Shown here: positions 48,000-57,883 of the stretch, in pieces
How positions within the stretch are numbered: position 1 is the stretch's first letter
Layout of the letters: every line of letters starts with the position of its first letter
Source of the DNA: Nymphaea colorata
Taxonomy: Eukaryota > Streptophyta > Magnoliopsida > Nymphaeales > Nymphaeaceae
Direction of reading: 5' to 3'
Length of the DNA stretch: 64,000 nucleotides
Assembly: GCF_008831285.2 (NCBI RefSeq)
Contig: NC_045147.1
Span: 21,716,981-21,780,980, forward strand
The notes under the pieces: model-generated
The model's database searches: none
The model's input: only the letters and a program-made list of their open reading frames with translations
Told to the model about the DNA's origin: nothing
Position numbers and translations under genes: made by a program

Positions 48000-49864
48000 G
48001 GTCATCCTGATGGTGGCAGTGGCAGACCACGTCGTCGTCCTGAACGAGGGCAATTTCGAGTAGGAGGTAGGCAAAGGAAGAGGCGCGCTTGTGGAGTTCT
48101 ACGCCCCCTGGTACGATCATGCCCGTCTTGCTCTATGACTGAACTCCTCTGTTTCTTGACTTCATCAGTCGGTGTTAGGGTTTGATGCGTCTCGTTGCCC
48201 CCTGGTACGATCATGCCTCTCTTGCTGTATGATTGAACTCCTCTGTTTCTTGACTTCATAAGTCGGAGTTAGGGTTTGATACGTCTCGTTGTGGCCCGGT
48301 CATCTTTATGATCCACTGAAAACTGAGATCGTGCTGTGCTTGTAGTGCATTGATGGTCTTGTGATTGATCTTTGTTGTGAATTGTGATCCGGAACTCGGG
48401 GGCTTTGTTTCAGGCTGGTATAGTGTTCTGATTTTCACAACCAGAAGCCCGCGTAGTTGATCTGGATCTGGTTTTCCCTGGGGTTTTGTTGTCATGGCAA
48501 AATAGCAATGTCTGATGGATGTTGTGGATCGAGAGTCATGTATTTGAAATGGACTATTTGAGACACCGAGATTTGCACGGTGAACCTTTGTATTTGTGGT
48601 GAATTATAAGCGAGGCATTACGGCTGACTATCACGGAGACGGCTGAGAACCATATTCTTGCTCGGTAAATTTATTAATTGCACAAAATTAGAAAGATCTA
48701 GTTCGGTATTATAATTTCTGGTTTTTCTGTTTACTCATGTCTTGGAGAACAAGCACGTATCGGTCGGCAGAAGTGGTAAGCTTAGGTGTTGCTTTGCTTA
48801 TTCGTTTTGCATGTTTTTCTTGTTATTCATGTCCCTGAAAGCAAGGAAAGGACACCTGCAAAACTTGATACTCTAGGTTTCCTTTTGCTAGTTTAGTTCT
48901 ATTTGACTTCTTCTTTCAAGTGGTTATCTGGAATCCTGGATGCTGGATTTTGATAGCGCGTGGGAATTCTTTCATATCCGAAGATTTCTTGTCTTTCATC
49001 GCTGATGTCTTTATTTGTTTCTTAGAAATATTTCTCAAGCTTTAAAGTTGTAGTTCCTCAATCATAGCTTTGAAGGTGCTTTGTTAGAGAAGTTAGTTAT
49101 TTTCTTCAATTTTTTTTTTCAGGTGTCGACATTGTAAAAAGCTTCCTCCAGAATATGAGAAACTTGGAGCAACCTTTAAGAAAACAAAATCCATTTTAAT
49201 TGGAAAGGTAAAACACTCTCTCTTTTTAAACATGCATGCCATCCACTCGAATCTCAGAAGAACACGGACGAGGTTTAACTGGTCTTACTGTCAAAATTAG
49301 GAGGTTGACAAGACTTTGCTAGTGCTGACAAAGAAAATGAAGAAAACATCCTGTATGTTGACAATTATGTATATGAGTGATTCAACTAATAAAGTTTGCG
49401 TTTATGAAACAGCATGATTTTGAATAATAAATTTTCTCTATGTTTAAATGATATTAACAAGATGAAAAATGGCTGAGTGTTGCAACAAAATATATGTAAA
49501 GTTTAATATTTTTGACATGTTCATTCCTTTTATGCTGTGCGCTTAAGAAGCACTACTTATTTCACTGACTCAGTATTTTTAATAGGTGGACTGTGATGTG
49601 CATAAGTGCCTGTGTAGCAAATATGGGTTTGCAGGATGTCCTACAATTAAGTGGTTTCCTCATGGTTCCTTAGATCGAAAAAAAGTAGGTTCCGTATTGT
49701 TATTAACTTAAAATAGATGGTGGAGACGAAAACATATTTCTCATTTTTCTTTTCGAAACTGTGTTCATTTTTATTATAAATTTTTACATCATGCTTAATC
49801 ATATCCAGCTATGAGGGTGCCTGGACTGCAGAAGCCCTTGTTGAGTTTGTAAACACTAAAGGAG
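48000..49864 (+). pseudogene. Protein disulfide isomerase fragment (first thioredoxin domain only)
   Basis: Four exon-like blocks: about 48000-48110 (VILMVAVADHVVVLNEGNFE, stop, EVGKGRGALVEFYAPW), 49123-49207 ([28 protein letters not shown]), 49586-49684 ([33 protein letters not shown]) and 49809-49864 (YEGAWTAEALVEFVNTKG). This is the N-terminal catalytic domain of plant PDI. Lesions: TAG replaces the usual Lys codon (48061-48063); the active site is CRHC instead of CGHC; the A-run at 49678-49684 puts exons 3 and 4 out of phase; no signal-peptide ATG is evident; the second thioredoxin domain and C-terminal domain are missing. Splice sites remain recognisable, so decay is fairly recent. Confidence 0.85.
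48103..48290. repeat. 94-bp tandem duplication across the PDI exon 1 / intron 1 junction
   Basis: 48103-48196 and 48197-48290 both begin gccccctggtacgatcatgc and contain gaactcctctgtttcttgac and gttagggtttgat. The duplication copies the exon end and its donor, so two equivalent donors exist. Confidence 0.9.
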
Positions 49865-51286
49865 GTACTACTTGGCCCTAAATTTAAGTGAAGTCTTTTA
49901 GGTTTCCATCTTTCTACATACATGTGTTTGTGAAGTTTATTGTGGTCTTATAGTTGGTCAGAGGTTCTAAGCATCCATTCAAAGATCATGGAAACAAGCA
50001 GACCGAAAAGAAAAAAAAAATCTGAGGTTGTGTAGTGTTAAAATCTTTTGTTGTAAATCTGATGTTCTTCTAGTTTGGTATCCTGCACGCTAGAATCTTA
50101 TCTTTCTTTTCTATCTGTATAGATCTTGAGAAGTCCGGTGTGTATCTATTTATGTGTATACGCTACATGCATGCATGAGTGCACATGTATATGTGTAGAA
50201 ATGTAAATGACTTGAATACTCCAAAGTAGAATTGTTCAAACTTCATTTATTCCAATCGTGACTCAAAAGAAAATAAGGACTGTTTTGAAGCCAGAAAAAG
50301 GCCAGCTTGTGCTGGCTAGTTCATGGAGAATGCATTGTTTCAAGAATATGAAATAACCTTATCACCAAATATGGTGCTTGCAGGGTTGAACATTCCTAAC
50401 CATTTATTCTACAACCCACACTAAACCATGTGACACAAGTTATGCTTTTTAAGAAGTTGGCATGTGTAATTCAGCCAATCCAATTTATCATAATCACTTA
50501 TATAAATTCCACACACACTTTACAAGAAGTGCATGAGTAACTTGTCTCATTCCTTGCTTCTCTATGTTTATGAATGAATTTGTGTTGCTGATGTGTGTGT
50601 GTGCGCTTCCCTATTTCCTTTTTTTTTTTCTGGTGGCATTTCTTCTCCCATCGACCATCGTCTTATGGGTTCCCTGTTTGGAAGCTGGCATTCTTTACAA
50701 GTTTAAAACTTATTAAGACCTTTTGTTATGCCATAAAATAAACAGAAAAATTATTGGTGTTGCCCGAGTTAATGTTGTCAAACCATAATTATAGACTGTA
50801 GAGCAGGTTGGAATGTTTGGTTGGCTTGTTTCTTGTTAGTATCTATCACAAAGACGGCAAGCTATGTCAATGGGTGTGAGGCGCAAATGTGTTCTTGCGG
50901 GTGCCGGCATGGCACATCTCAAAAAACTTGGGTGAGGGGGTGTGACAAGAGTATATATACAAATATATGTATTTATAACATATATATAATTATATGGTTT
51001 TTTTTAGCTTAATCTGTTTTTTTTTTTTTACTTTTATTACTGTAAATAAAGAAAGAGAGGGAGAGAGAACAGAAAAAGAAAGAGGGAAAGAATGTTAAAA
51101 GTGAACTGGAGAGGATGCGGTTGGTGTGCATGTCGAAGCCACACCTACGTCCGCACCCGCACCTGTGTCACATCGATGCGAATGCTGCTCCTTTTTTGAA
51201 GAGACCATGTGACATAGGTGACAAGTGCCAGCACTTTTTGATGCTTCCTTTGAAGGTCGGCTTGCCTTTCTTGTATAATGATTGAG
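49865..51286. other. Spacer between the PDI and AMSH fragments
   Basis: AT-rich. Around 50870-50950 and 51105-51180 lie GC-richer stretches (gcgggtgccggcatgg; tccgcacccgcacctgtg) in roughly opposite orientation, probably repeat fragments. No further PDI or AMSH exon recognised. Confidence 0.4.
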
Positions 51287-51287
51287 G

Positions 51288-52732
51288 TTCATGAGGTTGG
51301 CACAAAAAATTACAAAGTTGAATTTAGAAACTTGTGGTATTGTTGCTGGTTCATGATTGTGTTAGTTAACTTCATATGGTTTACACTGCACTGTTTTTTT
51401 TTTTTCTGATTGTTCAAAATTTGCAGAAAAATCGAAAATTCTTTACTACAACATTGATAATTCCGAAACAAGAGACAACATCTGTATACCGTAAGACATT
51501 CTCGAGCAGGATTGAAATTTTTAGCCTATCTTGCTTTTTGATATCTTCATTCTTCTATTATCACTAACTATGAAGTTGCTCTTGTGCCCTTAAGTGTCAG
51601 ACAACCAATGAAGAAGAAATTTTTGATGTGCAAGGTCAGCGTTCTCTTTTCCCTTTTGGGTGGATTCATGTGAGATTTTCAGTCATGCTCCTTTTCCATA
51701 TTAAATAATCTCTAGGATTTACATAATGTCTCTTCTGCTTCTTCATTGGTTTTCAACCATGGCATCTCTGATGTTAGGTATTAGAGAAGGAATAAGAGTT
51801 TATTCTTCCTTTATACCAATAAAATTTATATGATGAAACCAATTTTCTTAGCCTAGTTTTTCACCAAGAACGGTGCATTTGTTATATGAATTTTGTCACC
51901 ATCATCATCGGGTTCACATACTATTTGTCAAAGCCTTTGATTTCTCAGCCTGTGACTGTTGGTTATCTTGTGACCAGCAATCACAGGTTAAGAAGGCCCC
52001 GACTTTCACAAGGTACTCCTAGATCACTAGATGCGTTTTTTCTTTTTTGTAAAGACTGCAACCAATTTGACAAAAGCTTATTTCATATTTAAGGTGTATT
52101 AGATAAAAGTTTTCCACATTGACAAGCAATAAGCATGCGTTAATAGAATACGATTTACCTACTATCTTTTTGAATGAACTTAAGTGATCACGTTCATACA
52201 GTTAACAAACTTCTTCAAACAATTTACTTGAAATTTCAGGGTTATTTTCTTGCTAGTCTTTCTGTTATCTGTTTGTTTATCATGGAGAGACCCTTTTGTT
52301 GATTTGCTCCAGTTCTGATTTTCAGACACATCCAACTCAGTTGTGTTTCATGTCCTCAGTGGATGTTCATACTCATTATTCTTACCATGTAACTGTTGAA
52401 CCCAGGAGCATTTGTAATTTCAACTTTTCAAATCATTTATCTCTTCTTTGTTTGATTATCTTGAAACAGGCTGTTGAAGCTCAAAAAATAAACAGGATGC
52501 ACAGCTCTCTCGATTAGTTTTAAGTCTACTCAGCCACGTTAAGCAATAAAAATAAAATAAACAGGATGCACCCCTTCTTTTGTTTTGATTTTTGATTTTG
52601 TGTTTTATGTCTCGAAGCTGGTTGTAAGTTAAACTGCAAGTAAATTTTGATACAGAAAGTTTATTGTGCCTATTTTCAGATTATGCTTCCTGAGGCGATT
52701 GCAATAGTTATGGCACCAACTCATGTTTCTAG
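51288..52732 (+). pseudogene. AMSH-like deubiquitinase fragment (part of the JAMM domain)
   Basis: Exon-like blocks: 51288-51353 (FMRLAQKITKLNLETCGIVA then GS, followed by TGA), 51427-51483 (KNRKFFTTTLIIPKQETTS), 51595-51669 (CQTTNEEEIFDVQGQRSLFP, FGWIH), 52326-52388 (THPTQLCFMSSVDVHTHYSY) and 52680-52732 (IMLPEAIAIVMAPTHVSR). These match consecutive parts of plant AMSH1/AMSH3, K63-linkage-specific deubiquitinases of endosomal sorting. The metal-binding pattern HTHPTQ...SSVD is intact, and blocks 2-5 keep canonical junctions in phase. But the first block has a TGA where the family has Leu and has lost its donor, the N-terminal half is absent, and the remaining C-terminal part (LSDPGG region onward) is not found before 54 kb. 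Confidence 0.85.
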
Positions 52733-53489
52733 GTAGTTCCTTTTTCATCTGGTCGATTCATTTATGGGCAGGTTTTAGTAGCCAACATCAGTCTATACTC
52801 TTTTTCTAATGCCACAAGGGCATGCCAAAATTATGAAGCACACATTAAACGTAGGGTCACCATGTGAAACCTTTATTTTTGTTAGCTGTTAACTGTGTTC
52901 AACTATGAAAATGCAATTCAGTTTTTTAATGGTCGAAAAATTGAAAGCAATATATGTAGATCATTGTCATAAATATCACCATTTATCACCATTTTTTTTA
53001 AAATTTCATTTGTGTGTTTCTTGAATACATATTTAATGTATTTTACAATTTATGGTAATTTACATTTTACAGACTATCTTGGATTTTGATCAATTTTTGT
53101 TAGAAAATTCGTACAACCGAAAGTTTCGTTATATTTAAAAAAATTTTGAAATGCTGACTGACAAACATTGGCGCTACCAGGTGCTAGTTAAAATTGGTGC
53201 CGAATGAAATACTAGAATTTGGTGATCCTAGCCTGATTTAGCCGATCATACCGAGTCTTCTAGGATTCGGTTGAAGGTGGGTTAGTACTTGGCTCAGTGA
53301 CCTGACCTCGGTGCCATGTTGACTCGCTATGCTATTACATACTACATATCTGCAGAGTAATTATCCACTTATGATGTTACTTTTATTAGTTTTGAGCAAA
53401 AAACCATTATCTTATATTGTTCTTATTGGAGCGTTGGATAATATCTATCATAGTATATTATCGCCAAAGCATTCGTAAGCTCTGATGTA

Positions 53490-53690
53490 GTTGATAGCTT
53501 CAAGTGACCGAAACCACCAATTTCTTGGTTCTATTTATTATTTTGCACTCTATTTTTATAAACTTATTCATTTTGATTTTAGGAGGGCGACCTGCCGACT
53601 TGGGTGATGTGCTCTTCCATTATCGTGAAACGTCATAAGACTCATAACAACCTCCCTACTTCCCTTTATGATACGCAGTCATCTAGGCCC
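53490..53690. repeat. Right copy of the flanking direct repeat
   Basis: Same order of words as 47160-47345: gaaaccaccaatttcttgg, tttattattttgcactctat, ttcattttgatttt, gagggcga, gggtgatgtg, cataacaacc, then tttatgata. It closes the region holding the PDI and AMSH fragments, in the same orientation as the left copy. Confidence 0.7.
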
Positions 53691-54318
53691 CGACTCTGGT
53701 CCTTCGGACTCCAGTAAGACTCATTTCATGACTTCCCTTATTAACTCATAACATATTAACATAATAATTACTTCAGGAAAGATGCGATAAAAAAAACTTG
53801 AAAAGTTGAACTTTTTCTTGTTATTTGATCAACACTTGAGCATCCTTTTGTAACGTTTTCACTTAAAAATTGCTTCAACAAGTAACAAAAAGCACATGGC
53901 CTCACCACATGCCAATAAACGTCCTGTGCAATTGAATTTCTAGTCTTTAATTTGATTAAAGGATTTCATTGCCCTCTCTTCTCCCATACAACAAATTTCA
54001 TATCGAAAATTTTTCCCCATGATAATTAGTTTCCTTTCTTTGCTATTAACAAGTTGTGACGATAGACAATTTTAGGCGTTTATATCTTTGGTATAATGTC
54101 AAATACAGGTCTCATAAGTTTGTACTTTTTGGCAAGGGCCGGAAATGAAGCTCGGTTGAAAATTCCGCCAAACTAAACGTCGGGAAGTAACATCCCATGG
54201 TGCCGCTGCTGGCTGTCGTTCGTCTTCTGCGCATTGCTCCTCCGACTTTTATTCTCCTTACCAGATCTCCGTCTGATGGATTGCTACAAATTCCGGGCTC
54301 CATATTCCTTCTCCTGCA
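53691..54318. other. Upstream region of the PPR gene
   Basis: AT-rich DNA, with a gccccgactctggtccttcgg repeat-like word near 53690. No distinct TATA box. An in-frame TGA lies upstream of the PPR ATG, so no longer N terminus is available. Confidence 0.4.
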
Positions 54319-56154
54319 ATGCTCATTTCTTCCCACTCCTGCTTGCTTCTCCTGGACAAATGCAGTACCTTGCTCCAGCTGAAGCAGGCACACGCACAGC
54401 TTATCACGCTAGGCCTTGCCCGGCACGCCATAGCTTCCGGTCGCGTCGTTGCCGTTTGTGCACTCTCCTGCTTCCCTGGCGGCCTGGACTATGCGTACTC
54501 TGTGTTTAATGACTGTAGAATGCCCAATTCGTTCATGTGGAACCATCTGATTAGAGCTCACGTTCAGTTAAAGGATCATGATCGTGCTCTTTTGCTCTTC
54601 AATTCGATGCGTAGGCGCGGTTTTCGGCCCGACCAGCATACTTTCCCCTTTGCGATCCAGGCCTGCTTCTCTCAGTCTATGCTTCGGATAGGAATGGCGT
54701 TGCAGGGGTGCGTTGTTTCAGCGGGGTATGAGCGAGATGTTTATGTGGTGAATGCACTTGTTGGCATGTATGGTGGCTGTGGGGTTGTTGGTGCCGCGCG
54801 CCAAGTGTTTGATGAAACGCCTGAACGAGATTTGCCCCTTTGGAACATCATGATCCGGGCTTACGTGAGTTCGGGCTCTGTGTGCATGGCGCGGAAGCTG
54901 TTTGATGAAATGCCCGAGCGCAATGTGATCTCTTGGAGTTGTATGATTGATGGGTGTGTTCGTCATGGGCTGTATAAAGAAGCGTTGGGTTTGTTCCACG
55001 AGATGTTGGTGATGGAAGAGGCGAAACCCAATGAAGTTACTTTGTCTAGCGTACTCTCCGCATGTGGGCGACTTGGTGCTCTGGAGCACGGAGAGTGGGT
55101 TCACGCTTACATAGGCAAATTTGGTATGAAGATTGATGTGGTGCTAGGAACTGCACTCATAGACATGTATGCCAAATGTGGAAGCATCGAGAGAGCAGAG
55201 AGTGTCTTTTGTGGCTTGAAATGCAGGGATGTTATGACGTGGAGTGCTATGATCTCAGGCTTGGCCATGCACGGTCATGATGGAAAGTGCCTGCAATTAT
55301 TTTCGCTAATGCAGAGAGAGGGAGTTAGGCCTAACGCTGTTACTTTTGTTGGTGTTTTATGTGCATGTGGTCACGTGGGGCTTGTAGGCGAAGGCAGACA
55401 CTACTTTGATAGCATGTGGGAGGAGTTTGGGATATCTCCTTTGATTCAACATTATGGTTGCATGGTAGATCTCTATAGCAGAGCTGGACTCGTGGATAAG
55501 GCGTATGAGGTCATAAAGAACATGCCTATAGAGCCTGATGTCCTCATATGGGGATCTCTTTTGAGTGGATGCAGAACCAGTGGAAATATTGAAATGGCTG
55601 AATTGGCATCGAGAAAAGTGATCGAATTAGATCCTTTAAATAGTGGTGCTTATGTGCTTTTGTCAAATATTTATGCAAAATCCGGAAGATGGGATGATGT
55701 CAAAAGTATAAGAAGAGTTATGGAAGAGAAGGGGATAAATAAAACACCTGGATGTAGCTTAGTTGAGTTGGACGGAGTTGTGTATGAATTCTTTGCAGGA
55801 GATGATTCACATCCTATCAGTATGGAGATACATTCAATGCTAGAAGAGATCATGAGAAGGTTAAGAATGATCGGTTATGTAGAAAACACTGCAGAGGTTG
55901 CACTAAATTTGAACGAGGAAGGAAAAGAGCACGCTCTGCTAGTTCACAGCGAGAAGTTGGCCGTCGCATTTTGTTTTGTCAGTACTCCCCCAAGGACACC
56001 TATCCGAATTGTGAAAAATCTACGCATCTGTGTTGACTGTCATCTAGCTTTTAAGCTTATGTCTGGGGAGTTTGACCGAGAAATTGTCATCAGGGATTGC
56101 AACCGCTTCCACCATTTCAAAAATGGATCCTGCTCTTGTAGAGATTACTGGTAA
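54319..56154 (+). CDS. PLS-class pentatricopeptide repeat protein with E and DYW domains
   Basis: A single uninterrupted frame of 611 residues. From about residue 12 to 420 tandem P, L and S repeats are visible (for example NSFMWNHLIRAHVQLKDHDR, NALVGMYGGCGVVGAARQVF, GTALIDMYAKCGSIERAESV, AMISGLAMHGHDGKCLQLF). An E-type region (YVLLSNIYAKSGRWDDVKSI, GCSLVELDGVVYEFFAGD) follows, then a DYW domain with the deaminase-like HSEKLAVAF, CVDCH and the terminal CSCRDYW. DYW proteins bind single-stranded organelle RNA and specify or catalyse C-to-U editing. The intronless structure is typical. The start is the first ATG after an in-frame TGA, so the repeats begin almost at once and there is no long targeting extension; localisation is unclear. 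Target site unknown. Confidence 0.95.
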   Translation: MLISSHSCLLLLDKCSTLLQLKQAHAQLITLGLARHAIASGRVVAVCALSCFPGGLDYAYSVFNDCRMPNSFMWNHLIRAHVQLKDHDRALLLFNSMRRRGFRPDQHTFPFAIQACFSQSMLRIGMALQGCVVSAGYERDVYVVNALVGMYGGCGVVGAARQVFDETPERDLPLWNIMIRAYVSSGSVCMARKLFDEMPERNVISWSCMIDGCVRHGLYKEALGLFHEMLVMEEAKPNEVTLSSVLSACGRLGALEHGEWVHAYIGKFGMKIDVVLGTALIDMYAKCGSIERAESVFCGLKCRDVMTWSAMISGLAMHGHDGKCLQLFSLMQREGVRPNAVTFVGVLCACGHVGLVGEGRHYFDSMWEEFGISPLIQHYGCMVDLYSRAGLVDKAYEVIKNMPIEPDVLIWGSLLSGCRTSGNIEMAELASRKVIELDPLNSGAYVLLSNIYAKSGRWDDVKSIRRVMEEKGINKTPGCSLVELDGVVYEFFAGDDSHPISMEIHSMLEEIMRRLRMIGYVENTAEVALNLNEEGKEHALLVHSEKLAVAFCFVSTPPRTPIRIVKNLRICVDCHLAFKLMSGEFDREIVIRDCNRFHHFKNGSCSCRDYW

Positions 56155-56872
56155 CTAGCGTTTGAGCTTAATTCTGGAGGTTGTTGATAATCATTGCTGG
56201 TAGTTATGGGAATTAATCAAGTTGGCAAAGCTTATTATTTTTTCCTCTGATTGAGCACTGGGGTTGGTTAGCCTATAGGCGTTGTTTGACATCATATGAT
56301 CCGTTCTAAATTATCGTATTCTTGAGATGAGGAGGGCCGTGAGATGCTGCCTATCAGTTATGCTTGCAAGGCATCGCGCTTGTTGAAGCCACAGATGTCA
56401 GGAAATAATTCTGCCAAATGCCAATGTGAATGTTGCCTATCAGTTAAGTGTTGCACCGGTTGATGTTATCCTGCTTTTGAGCGTTGGTCTTAATGTCCGC
56501 CAATGCCCATCTATGTGAACGTTATGCAATCAGCTTGGGATACGCTTGTTCGATAGCTTTCTGCTAAGTTCTGCGGTTATTCTGATGGCCGAAACCTGCA
56601 AATTTGTTCCTTCTAGATGCCATGCACAGGGTTCAACAATTTGTAGGCAAGTGCAATCTATCCAGAACTGCAGTAAACTGTGTTTAATGCTTCGATTTGT
56701 ACAATACAACTTATTTTCTTCAATTTATAGTTACCGAGGATGCATCTCTTACAGTCTTATGTATATCTGCGTAACACAGATTTGCCACGGATAGAGAGAC
56801 ACACACATAACGAGAGAGAGAGAGAGAGAGAGAGGTGGAGGAACTGGAGAAAAGAGCGACTATTACTAGGGG
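56155..56872. other. Region between the convergent PPR and inhibitor genes
   Basis: Probably the two 3' UTRs. A (GA)n microsatellite of about 11 units lies at 56812-56834. No other gene seen. Confidence 0.5.
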
Positions 56873-57445
56873 TCAACGAAGTCCACGCCCACCTGTTTCG
56901 GCGAGTGTGTTAATAAGAGCCAGAGCATTGCTTGTAATCCGCGCAACATTTCCTATCGTGCTGTTAAGTCGTTCCACTACTGTCCCATGGGTGCCATTGA
57001 ACCCATCTAGGCACGTGTCTTGACTGGTTAGCACGGCGCTCACCCATGTCTGCATATTGCTGACCTGAAAGTCGAAGGTGCTGCTTTCCAGCGAGCGGAT
57101 CTCGAACAAGGACTTGTGAAGATTATCTAATGCATCATTGAAACACTCGACGCAGTCGTCAAGGGCCGCTTTTTCTCTCCCCCGGAGCCTCAACTCCCTC
57201 AGGCCCAGTATATACTGGGATACATTCTTGGTTTCTGCCAACGTCACAGAGATCGCACTGCGGGCAAGAGCGCTTGCATTTTGCTTTGCTGCAGATGGGA
57301 GAGTATAGAATGTATTGAAGCACAATTCACGATACTGCGTTACACGGCAGGCGTTTCTAAGGTAAGCATTTCCATCTCCATGTGCGAAGCACCCCATGAA
57401 CAATGCAAAGAGAAAGACTGCCATTATGGTGGGTGTCAGAGACAT
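56873..57445 (-). CDS. Pectin methylesterase inhibitor (PMEI family)
   Basis: Single exon, 190 residues, the normal PMEI size. A signal peptide (TIMAVFLFALFMGCFAHGDG) precedes a four-helix inhibitor domain. The four conserved cysteines fall at about residues 33, 42, 101 and 145 in NACRVTQYRELC, DDCVECF and DTCLDGF, with an extra cysteine at 98. PMEI proteins are secreted to the cell wall, where they block pectin methylesterase and so keep pectin methylated; invertase inhibitors share the fold, and sequence alone does not exclude that. The order ALDDCVECF...ALDNL and WVSAVLTSQDTCLDGF is characteristic. A TATA box lies 64 bp upstream. The gene converges on the PPR gene. Confidence 0.92.
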   Translation of the reverse strand: MSLTPTIMAVFLFALFMGCFAHGDGNAYLRNACRVTQYRELCFNTFYTLPSAAKQNASALARSAISVTLAETKNVSQYILGLRELRLRGREKAALDDCVECFNDALDNLHKSLFEIRSLESSTFDFQVSNMQTWVSAVLTSQDTCLDGFNGTHGTVVERLNSTIGNVARITSNALALINTLAETGGRGLR

Positions 57446-57508
57446 GGCGTCTACGGGTAAAGTAGGAGATCAAGTGCATTTAGAGTGGGAAAGAAGATAA
57501 CTGATGGC

Positions 57509-57516
57509 TTTATATA
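57509..57516 (-). promoter_or_regulatory. TATA box of the PMEI gene
   Basis: TATATAAA on the minus strand, 64-71 bp before the PMEI ATG, which predicts a leader of about 35 bases. Confidence 0.6.
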
Positions 57517-57883
57517 TCTTTGCAAGGGAAAGTGGTATGTGATTGCAATAAAGAATGGTAGAAGGGGAGATGGCATGCCGGCTAGTTGGTTGTAGCTGCT
57601 TTGGCCTTTTAGGTGTACTCTGTACAATAATCTCTTTCTCGTGAATTAGCTTTGCATCTCGTGAAAAAATGAGCATGGAAGCTTGTATGTGGCGATCTTC
57701 CGTGATGATGCTCATGAACGCTGCAGCGCTTCTGATGGGCACCAGCTGAGATGCTGATTGCTGAATGCATCTCGCGCTTATCCAGTGAGCTGGCCGATCT
57801 GGTGAAATAGGGCTACTGCAAGGCCTTGATGCAGGCTTCACACCAGTCACAGATCTCTGGTGATATTTCGAAAGTACTGCCAT

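Noticed and set aside
47829-48185. 118-codon plus frame with a hydrophobic start preceding PDI homology
   Set aside because: The PDI-like residues are in a different frame, and the tail is Arg/Gly-rich shadow translation of a GC-rich exon.
52470-52515. Exon-like block reading AVEAQKINRMHSSLD-stop after a cag acceptor
   Set aside because: It lies between two AMSH blocks, joins neither in phase and matches no protein I know.
47160-53690. Reading the flanking direct repeats as LTRs of a retrotransposon
   Set aside because: They lack TG...CA ends, a primer-binding site and any polyprotein; identity is too low and length too short.
57470-57883. 137-codon minus frame directly upstream of the PMEI gene
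   Set aside because: It covers the PMEI promoter including its TATA box and has no domain; probably a chance frame.
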